Assembly: GCA_944389945.1 (NCBI GenBank)
Contig: CALXOF010000004.1
Coordinates: 1-64,000 of the forward strand
Reading direction: 5' to 3'
From: an uncultured Kiritimatiellota bacterium
GTDB lineage: Bacteria > Verrucomicrobiota > Kiritimatiellia > RFP12 > DVOR01
DNA: 64,000 bases
Positions 38,846-47,640 of the stretch are shown piece after piece (position 1 is the first letter of the stretch; each line of letters starts with the position of its first letter). The position numbers and the translations under genes are program-made. The notes beneath the pieces were generated by a model that saw nothing but the letters and a program-made list of their open reading frames with translations, did no database searches and had not been told where the DNA came from.

Positions 38846-39910
38846 ATGCTGAAACGCATTCTCATGGTCGCGGCACTGATGGGCGCCGGATTGGTCTCGG
38901 CCGCGGGGGAAGCCTCCGACATGGCCATCCAGCTCTTCGGCAAGGAAGAGTCGGGTAAACGCGTCGAGACCGGCGCGCTCTTCATCGATGGCCTCTATAT
39001 CAAGGGGCCCTATGAAGTGACGCGCCAAGGCAACGTCATCCTCATCAACGGTCGCGTTGCCAGCCGTTTCAAGGTCGAAGCCAAGGCCAAAGCCGCCGCC
39101 GAACAACAAGCCGCGCGGGAAGCCGCCGCGAAGGAACGTGCCGAGGCGAAGGCCAAGGCCGCTGAAGAGGCGAAGCAGGCCGCTGAAGACCACCGCACCG
39201 CGGCCCGCGCCCAAAGCGGCGGCGCCACCCCGCGCCAACGCCAAAACATTCGCGGCGGCCTCAAGGAACGCCAGGCCCAAAAGCAACGCGACAAAGCCAT
39301 TGCCGCGGCCTCCGGGCAGAGCGGCTTCAACACCGACCCCGCCGGCGGCGACCCCACGGCCCTTTTCGAAGAGGCCGACTACACCTACACCCCGCCCGAC
39401 CGCCCCGAACCCAAGGCCGTCCCCTACGTCCGCCCCGGCGCCAAACAAAACCTCCGCCAACGTATCGCGGCTCGCGATGAACGTGTAGCCGCCGCGCAGA
39501 AACCCAAACAGGATGAGACTGCGGACGACGGTGAGGAAATCGCCACCGAGAACTTTGACGACCTCACCGAAGAGGAAATCAAAGCTTACACCGAGCAGTT
39601 CACCAAGCGGCGTGCCACCCTCGAAACCTTGCTCGCCCGTGACAGCCTTCTACTGCTCAGCTCGCAAAGTTCCGGCGCGCTTTACAAGAACCAGTCCACG
39701 ATGTGCCGCTTCGTGACGCAACTCGGCGGACTCTGCCAGGCCGGAAACGCCAACAAGCTCATCTCTGCTTGGGGCAAGGAAATCCCCCGCGCCTACCTCC
39801 AGCGCATCTACAACAATCGCACTGCCAACAGCACCGAGATGGAGTCCCTCATCCGCCGCGCGAAGGACATCCTCGAAGCCGCCCGTAAGCGCTCCGAAAG
39901 CCGCATCTGA
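38846..39910 (+). CDS. Exported coiled-coil protein of unknown function
   Basis: 354 aa, not recognised. Signal peptide MLKRILMVAALMGAGLVSAA-GEA. Residues 30-75 form a short beta-rich segment (GALFIDGLYIKGPYEVTRQG). Residues 75-120 are an Ala/Lys/Glu coiled coil and the middle is charged and low-complexity. The last 110 residues form a helical domain with two Cys (CRFVTQLGGLC) that could make a disulfide. It begins the transcription unit that continues with the Mla-type genes 7 nt later, so a role in envelope lipid transport is possible but unproven. Confidence 0.6.
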   Translation: MLKRILMVAALMGAGLVSAAGEASDMAIQLFGKEESGKRVETGALFIDGLYIKGPYEVTRQGNVILINGRVASRFKVEAKAKAAAEQQAAREAAAKERAEAKAKAAEEAKQAAEDHRTAARAQSGGATPRQRQNIRGGLKERQAQKQRDKAIAAASGQSGFNTDPAGGDPTALFEEADYTYTPPDRPEPKAVPYVRPGAKQNLRQRIAARDERVAAAQKPKQDETADDGEEIATENFDDLTEEEIKAYTEQFTKRRATLETLLARDSLLLLSSQSSGALYKNQSTMCRFVTQLGGLCQAGNANKLISAWGKEIPRAYLQRIYNNRTANSTEMESLIRRAKDILEAARKRSESRI

Positions 39911-39917
39911 GCCCCGA

Positions 39918-40958
39918 ATGGCAGACGTATCGATTTCGCTCCCAGAGGAATTGACACGGGGTTCCGTTGAGACGGCCTGCCTCGACGCCAATCCCCAGGC
40001 GATGTATGACTGCGCCGCCGTGCGCCATGCAGACGGCGCTGGGCTCGCCTTCCTCTGGCTTCTCCGCGGCCAAAAGCGCCTGACCGGCACGCTCTCCGCG
40101 GAGCTCGCCAAGTCGTTGGAAGCCTTCGATGCCGCCCAGGCCGCACTTCCCAAAGTCACGCCGCCTCCCAAAGAGCCACCTCTCGTCGCGTTGGGCCGCG
40201 CAGAATGCGAACTCTTTGCCCGTTGGGGCGAGGCCATCGCCTATCTGGGCGAGACGCTCTGCGCCTTCGGCACACTCTTTCGCGGTCATTTTCGGTGGGG
40301 CGACTGTGGGCTGGCCTTCTTCCGGTGTGGCGTGCAAGCCGTCCCCGTGATGATGCTCATCGGCTTCCTGTTAGGCCTCATCCTCGCCTTCCAATCGGCC
40401 ATTCCCCTCCAACTCTTTGGTGCCGAAAGTTTCGTCGGCGGCTTAGTCGGTATCGCCCTGGTACGCGAATTAGGTGTCCTCGTCGCGGCCATCCTCATGG
40501 CCGGTCGCACCGGTTCCGCCTTCGCCGCAGAGCTCGGCGCCATGAAGGTCAATGAGGAGATTGACGCCCTCGAAACGATGGGTCTGCGCCCTGTCCGCTT
40601 CCTGGTTCTCCCGCGCGTCTTGGCCGGCACGCTGGCCTTGCCGCTCCTCTCCCTCTTCGTCACCTTCGCCGGCCTAATCGGCGGAGGCACTGTCATGGGC
40701 ATCCTGGGCTTCTCCGGCAACTATTACCTCGACCAACTCCAACTTTTCGTTGACCTCTCCGATGTCCTCGGTAGCTTCTGCAAGGCCTTCGCCTTCGGCT
40801 TCTCCGTCTCGGCGGTTGGATGTTGGTGTGGTCTGCGCGCGGGGCGCGATGCCGGCGCCGTCGGCACGGCCACTACCGCGGCCGTCGTCACCGGCATCGT
40901 CTCCATCGCCCTCCTCGAGGGACTCTTCTCCGTCGTCTTCTACGCAATGGGGTGGTGA
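39918..40958 (+). CDS. mlaE: MlaE-type lipid ABC transporter permease with N-terminal STAS-like extension
   Basis: Inner-membrane permease of the MCE/Mla lipid transport complex between inner and outer membrane. 346 aa: residues 1-85 look like a degenerate STAS domain (the part played by separate MlaB in E. coli). The MlaE domain follows with five or so membrane segments and the family signatures LVRELGVLVAAILMAGRTGS and AELGAMKVNEEIDALETMG. mlaF follows after 3 nt. Confidence 0.9.
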   Translation: MADVSISLPEELTRGSVETACLDANPQAMYDCAAVRHADGAGLAFLWLLRGQKRLTGTLSAELAKSLEAFDAAQAALPKVTPPPKEPPLVALGRAECELFARWGEAIAYLGETLCAFGTLFRGHFRWGDCGLAFFRCGVQAVPVMMLIGFLLGLILAFQSAIPLQLFGAESFVGGLVGIALVRELGVLVAAILMAGRTGSAFAAELGAMKVNEEIDALETMGLRPVRFLVLPRVLAGTLALPLLSLFVTFAGLIGGGTVMGILGFSGNYYLDQLQLFVDLSDVLGSFCKAFAFGFSVSAVGCWCGLRAGRDAGAVGTATTAAVVTGIVSIALLEGLFSVVFYAMGW

Positions 40959-40961
40959 GCC

Positions 40962-41726
40962 ATGGCACGCGCGGTCATCGAATGTGAACACGTCGTCACC
41001 GGTTATCCCGGCAATCCCCTCATGCGCGACGTCTCCCTCACCATTTCCGAAGGCGAGGTCGTCTTCATCCTCGGCGGCTCCGGCTGCGGCAAATCCACCC
41101 TCCTCAAGCACATCATCGGCCAGCTTCCGACCCTCGGCGGCACCATCCGCATTCTGGGCCAAGACATCGCCACCGCCGAAGGCCCGGACCGCGACCGCCT
41201 CCTCCGTACCTTCGGCATGATGTACCAGAGTGGCGCCCTCTTCGGCAACCTCACCGTCCTGGAAAACATCCTCCTTCCCCTCGAGGAGTTCACCCCCTTC
41301 CCTGAGCCTCTCCGCCGCGCCATCGCCCGCCTCAAGCTCACCCAGGTCGACCTCCTCGACCGTGCCGATGCCTTTCCCGCCGAACTCTCCGGCGGCCAAG
41401 TCAAGCGCGCCGCCATCGCCCGCGCCATGGCCCTCGACCCCAAAATCCTCTTCCTCGACGAGCCCTCCGCCGGCCTCGACCCCATCACCTCCGCCTCCCT
41501 CGACGCCCTCATCAAATCCCTCTCCCGAAACCTCGGTATCACCGTCGTCATCATCTCCCACGAGCTCGCCTCCATCAACGCCATTGCCGACCGCGCCCTC
41601 TATCTCGACCGCACCGTCGGCGGCGTCCTCGACCAAGGCGCCCCCGCCGAGCTCCGCGACCACAGCCCCCACCCCGCCGTTCGCGCCTTCTTCAACCGCG
41701 CCCCCAACCCCGGAGACCTCCCATGA
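40962..41726 (+). CDS. mlaF: MlaF-type lipid transport ATPase
   Basis: Cytoplasmic ATPase that powers the Mla/MCE complex. 254 aa with Walker A LGGSGCGKST, signature LSGGQVKRAAIARAMALDPK, Walker B ILFLDEPSAGLDP and switch VVIISHEL. Its last 4 nt (ATGA) overlap the start of the MCE gene, so translation is coupled. Confidence 0.93.
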   Translation: MARAVIECEHVVTGYPGNPLMRDVSLTISEGEVVFILGGSGCGKSTLLKHIIGQLPTLGGTIRILGQDIATAEGPDRDRLLRTFGMMYQSGALFGNLTVLENILLPLEEFTPFPEPLRRAIARLKLTQVDLLDRADAFPAELSGGQVKRAAIARAMALDPKILFLDEPSAGLDPITSASLDALIKSLSRNLGITVVIISHELASINAIADRALYLDRTVGGVLDQGAPAELRDHSPHPAVRAFFNRAPNPGDLP

Positions 41727-42769
41727 CATCCGGCAAACGACACTTCGCCATCGGCCTCTTCACCCTCCTTGGCCTCCTCCTCCTGGCCACCGCCTGCATC
41801 ATCTTTGGCGGCGGCGACCTCTTCGCTAAAAAAGTCTACTTCGAGACCTACTTCGAGACCTCCGTCCAAGGCCTCGAGGTCGGCAGCCCCGTCAAGCTCC
41901 GCGGCGTCCAGGTCGGTTCCGTCGAGTCCATAGGCTTTGCCGGCGCCACCTACGGCGACCAAGTCTACGTCAATCGCGACAATCCCCAATCCGTTCGCCC
42001 CCTCAACTACGTCCGCGTCCTCTGCTCCATCGATCTCGACAAGCACCCCGACATGGACCAAGCCCGCCTCGCCAGCATGGTCGACCACGGCCTCCGCGCC
42101 AACCTCGCCCTCCAGGGCATCACCGGCCAAGTCCTCGTCAACCTCGACTTCCCCCGCCACAGTGGCCTCGCCGCCCCCGAACAGGAGCTCGATGTCCCCT
42201 GGAAGCCGGAATCTATCTACATCCCCTCCACCCCGACCACCCTCCAAACCCTTCTCAACAGTGCCCAAGCCATCGCCGAAAGCCTCGGCAAGAGCGACAT
42301 CCCAGAGGCTGTCGAAGCCCTCACCGCCCTCGCCAAAAACGTCGACAAAATCGCCACCGAGTCCAACATCCCCAAGCTCACCGCCACCTTCACCGAGCTC
42401 GGCGCCTCCCTCAACAAGCAATCCGAGCAACTCTCCGCCATCCTCGCACGCCTGGACGCCGCCCGTCTCGGCGACAACCTCCAAACCCTTACTGACAACC
42501 TCGCCCAAACCTCCACCGTCCTCCGCGAGGAAATCCCCGCGCTCGCCGCACAGCTAGAAGAGACCCTCGAGCAAGCCAAATCCCTCATCGCCCAAGCCGA
42601 TGCCACCCTCGCCGAGCTTCGCACGGATGTGGATGCCCCTGCCCTCGCCAAAGACCTCGAACAAACCCTCTCCGCACTTGCCCGCACCACTGCCTCCACC
42701 GAGGCCCTCGTCCGGGAAATCCGCCAAAAGCCCTCCCGCCTCATCTTTGACGAACCCCTCGAGGATTGA
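41723..42769 (+). CDS. mlaD: MlaD-type MCE-domain protein
   Basis: Membrane-anchored periplasmic substrate-binding component of the lipid transporter. 348 aa: one membrane segment (residues about 7-28), an MCE domain (about 38-150; YFETSVQGLEVGSPVKLRGVQ is split in the family logo) and a long Ala/Leu/Thr-rich coiled coil to the C-terminus. Longer than E. coli MlaD (183 aa), closer to the multi-heptad MCE proteins of other diderms. Overlaps mlaF by 4 nt. Confidence 0.9.
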   Translation: MTSGKRHFAIGLFTLLGLLLLATACIIFGGGDLFAKKVYFETYFETSVQGLEVGSPVKLRGVQVGSVESIGFAGATYGDQVYVNRDNPQSVRPLNYVRVLCSIDLDKHPDMDQARLASMVDHGLRANLALQGITGQVLVNLDFPRHSGLAAPEQELDVPWKPESIYIPSTPTTLQTLLNSAQAIAESLGKSDIPEAVEALTALAKNVDKIATESNIPKLTATFTELGASLNKQSEQLSAILARLDAARLGDNLQTLTDNLAQTSTVLREEIPALAAQLEETLEQAKSLIAQADATLAELRTDVDAPALAKDLEQTLSALARTTASTEALVREIRQKPSRLIFDEPLED

Positions 42770-42772
42770 CCT

Positions 42773-43294
42773 ATGAACCGCCTCCTCCCCACCTTGCTCC
42801 TCCCCCTCCTCCTCGTCGGCTGCTTCTCCTCCGGCACGCCCCCACAGCGCCGCTACACCGTCCTCGACCCGACGGCCGCCCAACTCCCCGTCACCCCCGC
42901 CAACCTCGACATCTCCGTCCGCATGGCCCCCGACCTCCGCGCCGCAGACGCCCCCACCCTCTACCGCGCCGATGGCTCCGTCTCCACCCTCCGCGTCCTC
43001 ACCTACTACGCCCCCCTCGAGCTCGCCATCCCCCGAGCTCTCCGTGAACGTGCCAGCCTGGCCGACTTCGGCCTTCAGCCCGGTCAAGCCCTCGTGCTCC
43101 ACATCCACGACTTCTGCGTCGATTACCGCACTAGCGATGGCATCCCCGTCGCCCGCATCACCCTCTCCGCCAACGGTCACACCCTTATTACCACCTCCCA
43201 ACCGCTCCCCGCCAACGCCACCCCGGCCCAAATCCGCGCCACCCTCGCCGACTGCCTCCTCAAGGCCATCCGCCGCTCCCTCGCCCAACCCTAA
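42773..43294 (+). CDS. ABC-type transport auxiliary lipoprotein (PqiC-like)
   Basis: 173 aa with a lipoprotein signal (MNRLLPTLLLPLLLVGC, lipid on C17). The body (RRYTVLDPTAAQ ... ISVRMAPDLRAADAPTLYRADG split) fits the ABC_trans_aux/PqiC fold, an outer-membrane lipoprotein that pairs with MCE tunnels. Last gene of the operon, 3 nt after mlaD. No MlaC or MlaA gene is present here. Confidence 0.75.
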   Translation: MNRLLPTLLLPLLLVGCFSSGTPPQRRYTVLDPTAAQLPVTPANLDISVRMAPDLRAADAPTLYRADGSVSTLRVLTYYAPLELAIPRALRERASLADFGLQPGQALVLHIHDFCVDYRTSDGIPVARITLSANGHTLITTSQPLPANATPAQIRATLADCLLKAIRRSLAQP

Positions 43295-43324
43295 TCCTTG
43301 GACTGCGCCATAGCCGTGCCTCTG

Positions 43325-43527
43325 CCTTATTATAATAAGGTCGAGGCTCCCAGCCCGAGCGCCCAATACAAACACCATCTATTCAGTTGTCAAAGATCAG
43401 GCGTGACGAGACTGTTTGACAATCGTGTCACGCACCCTTGCCAAAGACCTGTCATTTGCCTTTCCTAAATCACACACAATCCCAGTACACAGCGTCAGAT
43501 ACGCCGCCCTAAAGACCTGTCATTTGG
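43325..43527 (+). repeat. Dispersed element A, copy 3
   Basis: GCCTTATTATAATAAGG at the left, then AATACAAAC, CTATTCAGTTGTCAAAGATC, CACGCACCCTTGCC, and AAGACCTGTCATTTG at 43444 and 43512 (68 bp apart). The rest of the gap to 43682 holds a small hairpin (ACGCCG/CGGCGT, 43586-43605) that could end the minus-strand Sel1 gene. Confidence 0.75.
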
Positions 43528-43682
43528 TAGTACTCGGGTGGTCGACTTCCACGAGCGCTTGACCTTACGGTAAAGGTGATACGCAACGCCGACATGAGGC
43601 GGCGTCCAACGCTTCCTCGATAAAATCCAGACATCCGCCGACGAAGCGCCTCATTCAACCCCAAGCGCCCTTTCACCGCTAC

Positions 43683-45698
43683 TCAATCGTTCCAATCCAC
43701 CCACCATTGAGCATAGGCATCTCCGTTCACGGCGGCTTTCCGGTACCACTCACGCGCCGTCTCCGCTGATTGAGGAACACCCAAACCATACCAATAATAT
43801 TCTGCCAAACGCCTTTGAGCTTCCGCGATACCCGCCTCTGCATAGGGCAACAAGGCACGAAACTTCTCTTCATTAGTTCCTTCTTTCCATCTGCCTTCTT
43901 CAAACATTTGTGCTAAAGCATCTTTCGCCATCGTATTTCCTTGCTTAGCGGCGGCAGAGAGTGCGTCTTTTGCCTTTTCGTTACCTTGCTTGGCAACGAG
44001 AAAGAGGCAGTCTGCAACGGTCTCTTCCGGAAGGTTGAGGGTCGCACCTTCCGCGAGTTTGTTGCCGAGATAGACTCTAACACGTTCGTTACCACTCTTG
44101 GCGGCGGAGAGGAGAATTGGAAGCACCTTCTGCTCTGTCTTTGCCGAGTAGTGCCCCACAAAAACGTTTTCTATTAGTTGCTCTTTCGCCTTCTCATTCC
44201 CTTGCTTAGCGGCGGCAAGGAGCCACTCCACGGGTAAGTCTTTCCAAGAGGCGTCTGTATACAGCCCAAATTGTACCAAGTCGACGATTCTCCCTTGGGC
44301 CAACACATTGCCCTGCTTAGCGGCGACGAGGAGATAGACGGTGGCGGTCTCCTGCGAGATAGGCAGGCTTTCTCCTTCCGCGAGCCTTGTACCGAGAAGC
44401 AATTGCGCTTTTTCATTGTCTTGCTTGGCGGCGGCAAGGAGACAGGTGATGGCGGTCTCTTCCGGGAGGTCGAGGGGCGCGCCTTCTGCGAGTTTGGCAC
44501 CGAGGTGGGCCTGGGCGGCTTCGTTGTTGTTCTGGGCGGCGGCAATGAGCCACGCGACAGGCAAATTGTCCCAAGTGGTGTCCTTGTAAAGGCCGGATTG
44601 CATCAGCTCGACAATCCGTATCTGAGCCTTTTCGTTGCCTTGCTTGGCGGCGGCAAGAAGCCACGCCGTGGGGAGGTCGTCCCAGCTAGAGTCGCGATAG
44701 GCGCCTTGTTGGGCCAACTCAACAATCCGTATCTGCGCCTTTTCGTTGCCTTGCTTGGCGGCGGCAAGAAGCCACGCCGTGGGGAGGGCGTCCCAGCTAG
44801 AGTCGCGATAGGTGCCTTGTTGGGCCAACTCAACGATCCGCGTCTGGGCCTTTTCATTGCCCTGCTTGGCGGCGGCAAGGAAACAACGTATCGTGGTCTC
44901 TTGCGAGAGATCGATGGTTTCTCCTTCTGCGAGCTTGATGCCAAGGATGGCTTGAGCGTCTTCATTCCCGACCATGGCGGCTTCGGAAAGCCAGTCGGTG
45001 GCTTCCGGGTGTTGCGCCAAGGTTTCATCGCCAGCGGCGATACGCTCACCAAGGAAGAGACGCGCGGCAATATATTCATGGAGAAGGATGTGCGAGCCGG
45101 AAGGTTCACTCTCCACATTGAGTAACCATTCAGAAGGGAACTCATTGGGTTTGGGGCTCCACCAGCGATTTTTATAGTCGTAGGCTAAGCCGACCAGTTT
45201 CGACTGCGCACTCACGTTACCCCGGGCGGCGGCCACGCGATACCACGCCACGGCCTCGGCGTAGTCCTGCGGCACGGAGAAAGAACCTTTCCTATAGGTC
45301 GAGGCAATCCAGACCATCACGTCGGTCGAGCCAGACTCAAAGAGGTCCTGTTTGGCCGCCTCGAGAACTTTCGTTGTTGGCACTTTGCTTGCCGCAAGGC
45401 AATCGGAGAACGCGTCCCCATGCAAGGGGCAGTTCTCTATCTGTGCGGCGGGTGCGACGCCCAGACCGAAGTCTTTGCAGAGGGTTAGACGACAAGCCAC
45501 GCTCGCTTTCACGGCGTCATTGTCGCGGCGTGCCGCCTCTTGATAATACGCGTAGGCTTGGCCCCAGTCGCCCGCTTGCAATGCCGCATTGCCCTTGTCA
45601 AAGAACTGCTCGGCACGATAGTCGCGGAGCTTCAGATAACCGACGGGGGCCGCAATCAGCGCCACCACCTCGAGGGTAAAAAGTATTTTCGAAAACAT
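43683..45698 (-). CDS. Membrane-anchored Sel1-repeat protein A
   Basis: 671 aa. An N-terminal membrane segment (MFSKILFTLEVVALIAAPVG) is followed by one TPR-like unit (FDKGNAALQAGDWGQAYAYY) and then by about a dozen Sel1-type helical repeats of 36-37 residues with the core LLAAAKQGNEKAQ. The C-terminus is a textbook Sel1 repeat (YYWYGLGVPQSAETAREWY). Sel1 repeats are protein-binding scaffolds, and the sidedness of the repeats is not clear. Start chosen at the ATG giving MFSKILF with AAGGTG upstream. It is a paralogue of the next gene and lies 87 nt downstream of it in the same direction. Function unknown. Confidence 0.8.
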   Translation of the reverse strand: MFSKILFTLEVVALIAAPVGYLKLRDYRAEQFFDKGNAALQAGDWGQAYAYYQEAARRDNDAVKASVACRLTLCKDFGLGVAPAAQIENCPLHGDAFSDCLAASKVPTTKVLEAAKQDLFESGSTDVMVWIASTYRKGSFSVPQDYAEAVAWYRVAAARGNVSAQSKLVGLAYDYKNRWWSPKPNEFPSEWLLNVESEPSGSHILLHEYIAARLFLGERIAAGDETLAQHPEATDWLSEAAMVGNEDAQAILGIKLAEGETIDLSQETTIRCFLAAAKQGNEKAQTRIVELAQQGTYRDSSWDALPTAWLLAAAKQGNEKAQIRIVELAQQGAYRDSSWDDLPTAWLLAAAKQGNEKAQIRIVELMQSGLYKDTTWDNLPVAWLIAAAQNNNEAAQAHLGAKLAEGAPLDLPEETAITCLLAAAKQDNEKAQLLLGTRLAEGESLPISQETATVYLLVAAKQGNVLAQGRIVDLVQFGLYTDASWKDLPVEWLLAAAKQGNEKAKEQLIENVFVGHYSAKTEQKVLPILLSAAKSGNERVRVYLGNKLAEGATLNLPEETVADCLFLVAKQGNEKAKDALSAAAKQGNTMAKDALAQMFEEGRWKEGTNEEKFRALLPYAEAGIAEAQRRLAEYYWYGLGVPQSAETAREWYRKAAVNGDAYAQWWVDWND
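44633..44854 (-). repeat. 111-bp tandem duplication inside Sel1 protein A
   Basis: Two near-identical 111-bp units (37 codons), starting at 44633 and 44744, differ at only a few bases. They code for two Sel1 repeats and mark a recent internal duplication. Confidence 0.85.
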
Positions 45699-45785
45699 GG
45701 TCACCTTCTCACGAGAACATTTAGACGGCGACCGCACTGAGATCCCAGCTCGTCCGCCGCCGAAAAGCCTCCTACAAATCTATGC

Positions 45786-47630
45786 TTATTCTCCATTTTC
45801 TGATATCCACCATTGAGCATAGCTGTCTCCATTCTCGGCGGCCTTTTGATACCACTCTCGCGCCTTCTCCTTTGATTTGGGGATACCCAAGCCATACAAA
45901 TAATGGTCGGCCACGCGTTTTTGAGCTACTGCGATATCCGCCTCCGCATAAGGTAACAAAGCACGAAACGTCTCTTCGTTCGTACCTTTTTTCCACGAGC
46001 CTCGTGCGAACGCTTGCTTTAAAACGTCTTTTGCCTGCTCGTTGCCTCGTTTGATTGCGGCGAGTAGGCAGTCGGTGGTAACCTCTTCCGGGAGGTCGAG
46101 GATTGCCCCTTCGGCAATCTTGGTGCCAAGGTAAGCTTTCGTTTTCTCGTTACCCTGCTTGGTGATGGCGAGGAGTGCGCGTTGTGCTCTCCCATTGTTT
46201 TGCTTGGCGGTAGCAAGAATGTAAGGCGTGGCCGTTTCGTCACCTTGCTTGGCAGCGGCGAGAAGACACTCGACAACCGTTTCATCCGGAAGGTCGAGGG
46301 GTACCCCCTCCGCGAGTTTGGCACCGAGATAGGCTTGGACAGGTTCGTTACCGCTCTGAGCGGAGGTGATGAGGAAAGGAAGCGCCTCTCGCTCCGTTTC
46401 TGGTGAGCATTCCTTTGCCAAAATAGTCTCGATAATTTGCGCCTGAGCCAGTTCGTTACCGTTCTTAGCGGCGGTAAGGAGTTCGCCTTGAGCCTCTTCG
46501 TTGCCTTGCTTGGCGGCAACGATAAGATAGTCGGTGGCGATCTCTTCCGGAAGATCTAGCGTTTCTCCTTCTGCGAGTTTGGCACCGAGGTGGGCTTGGG
46601 CGGCTTCGTTGTTGTTCTGGGCGGCGGCGATAAGCCATGCGATGGGCAGTTCGTCCCAAGTGGCATCTGTGTAGAGGCCGAATTGGATCAGTTCAACGAT
46701 GCGTACTTGGGCCTTCTCGTTGCCCTGCTTGGCAGCAAGAAGAATCCATTCCGTGGGGAAGCTGTCCCAGCGGGCGTCGCGATAGATATTGCGTTGAGCC
46801 AGCTCCACAATCTGCGCTTGGGCCTTTTCGTTGCCCTGCCTGGCGGCGGCGAGGACATAGTTTGTCGCGGTCTCTTGCGGAATCAGGAAGTGCTCACCTT
46901 CCGCGAGTTTGATGCCGATGCAGGCTTGGGCCGCGGCATTGCCATCGTTGGCGGCGGCGAGGATCCAGTCTGTGGCCTCCGGGTGTTCTGCCAGGGCTTC
47001 ATCGCCGGCGGCAATGCGTTCGCCCAGGAGAATACGCGCGATGAGCATGTCCTTCGTGTTGAGCAACCAGTCCGAAGGCAGTTCGCCCGGACTTGGAGTC
47101 CATTGCTGGAAGTAGGCCATGGAGATCAGGTATCGTTGGGCGTCTAAGTGCCCCCGGGCGGCGGCCATGCGATACCACGCCGCGGCCTCATCGTAGTCCT
47201 GCGGCACGGTGGGATAACTGTCTTTGTAGGCCGAGGCGACCCAGACAATCAGGTCGGTCGAGCCGGACTTGGCGAGGTTTTGCTTGGTCGCCTCGAACAC
47301 GCGCTTCGGCGCCACCCTGCTTGCCTCCAGGCAATCGGCGAAAGCAGTCCCATGCCAAGGACACTTCTCCAACCGCTCGGTGGGCGCGACGCCCAGGCCG
47401 AAGTCCTTGCAGAGGGTCAGACGACAAGCCACGATTCCGGCCAGAGTTTTGTTGTCGCGGCGGGCCGCCTCTTGGTAGCATGTATAGGCCTGATTCCAGT
47501 TGCCCTCCCGCAACGCCGCCTCGCCCTTGTCAAAGAACTGCTCGGCACGGTATTCGCGGAGCATTAGAAACCCGATGGGCGCCGCAATCAGCGCCATCAC
47601 TTCGAGACCAAACAACACTTTCGAGAACAT
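45786..47630 (-). CDS. Membrane-anchored Sel1-repeat protein B
   Basis: 614 aa and the same plan as protein A: membrane segment MFSKVLFGLEVMALIAAPIG, a TPR-like unit, many Sel1 repeats (ILAAANDGNAAAQACIG, VLAARQGNEKAQAQIVE-type) and a C-terminal HYLYGLGIPKSKEKAREWY. Start at the ATG with AAGGAGG 6 nt upstream. It begins 10 nt after the stop of the GTPase gene, which shows co-transcription. The two Sel1 proteins share N- and C-terminal regions but differ in repeat number. Confidence 0.8.
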   Translation of the reverse strand: MFSKVLFGLEVMALIAAPIGFLMLREYRAEQFFDKGEAALREGNWNQAYTCYQEAARRDNKTLAGIVACRLTLCKDFGLGVAPTERLEKCPWHGTAFADCLEASRVAPKRVFEATKQNLAKSGSTDLIVWVASAYKDSYPTVPQDYDEAAAWYRMAAARGHLDAQRYLISMAYFQQWTPSPGELPSDWLLNTKDMLIARILLGERIAAGDEALAEHPEATDWILAAANDGNAAAQACIGIKLAEGEHFLIPQETATNYVLAAARQGNEKAQAQIVELAQRNIYRDARWDSFPTEWILLAAKQGNEKAQVRIVELIQFGLYTDATWDELPIAWLIAAAQNNNEAAQAHLGAKLAEGETLDLPEEIATDYLIVAAKQGNEEAQGELLTAAKNGNELAQAQIIETILAKECSPETEREALPFLITSAQSGNEPVQAYLGAKLAEGVPLDLPDETVVECLLAAAKQGDETATPYILATAKQNNGRAQRALLAITKQGNEKTKAYLGTKIAEGAILDLPEEVTTDCLLAAIKRGNEQAKDVLKQAFARGSWKKGTNEETFRALLPYAEADIAVAQKRVADHYLYGLGIPKSKEKAREWYQKAAENGDSYAQWWISENGE

Positions 47631-47640
47631 GGTCGCCTCC

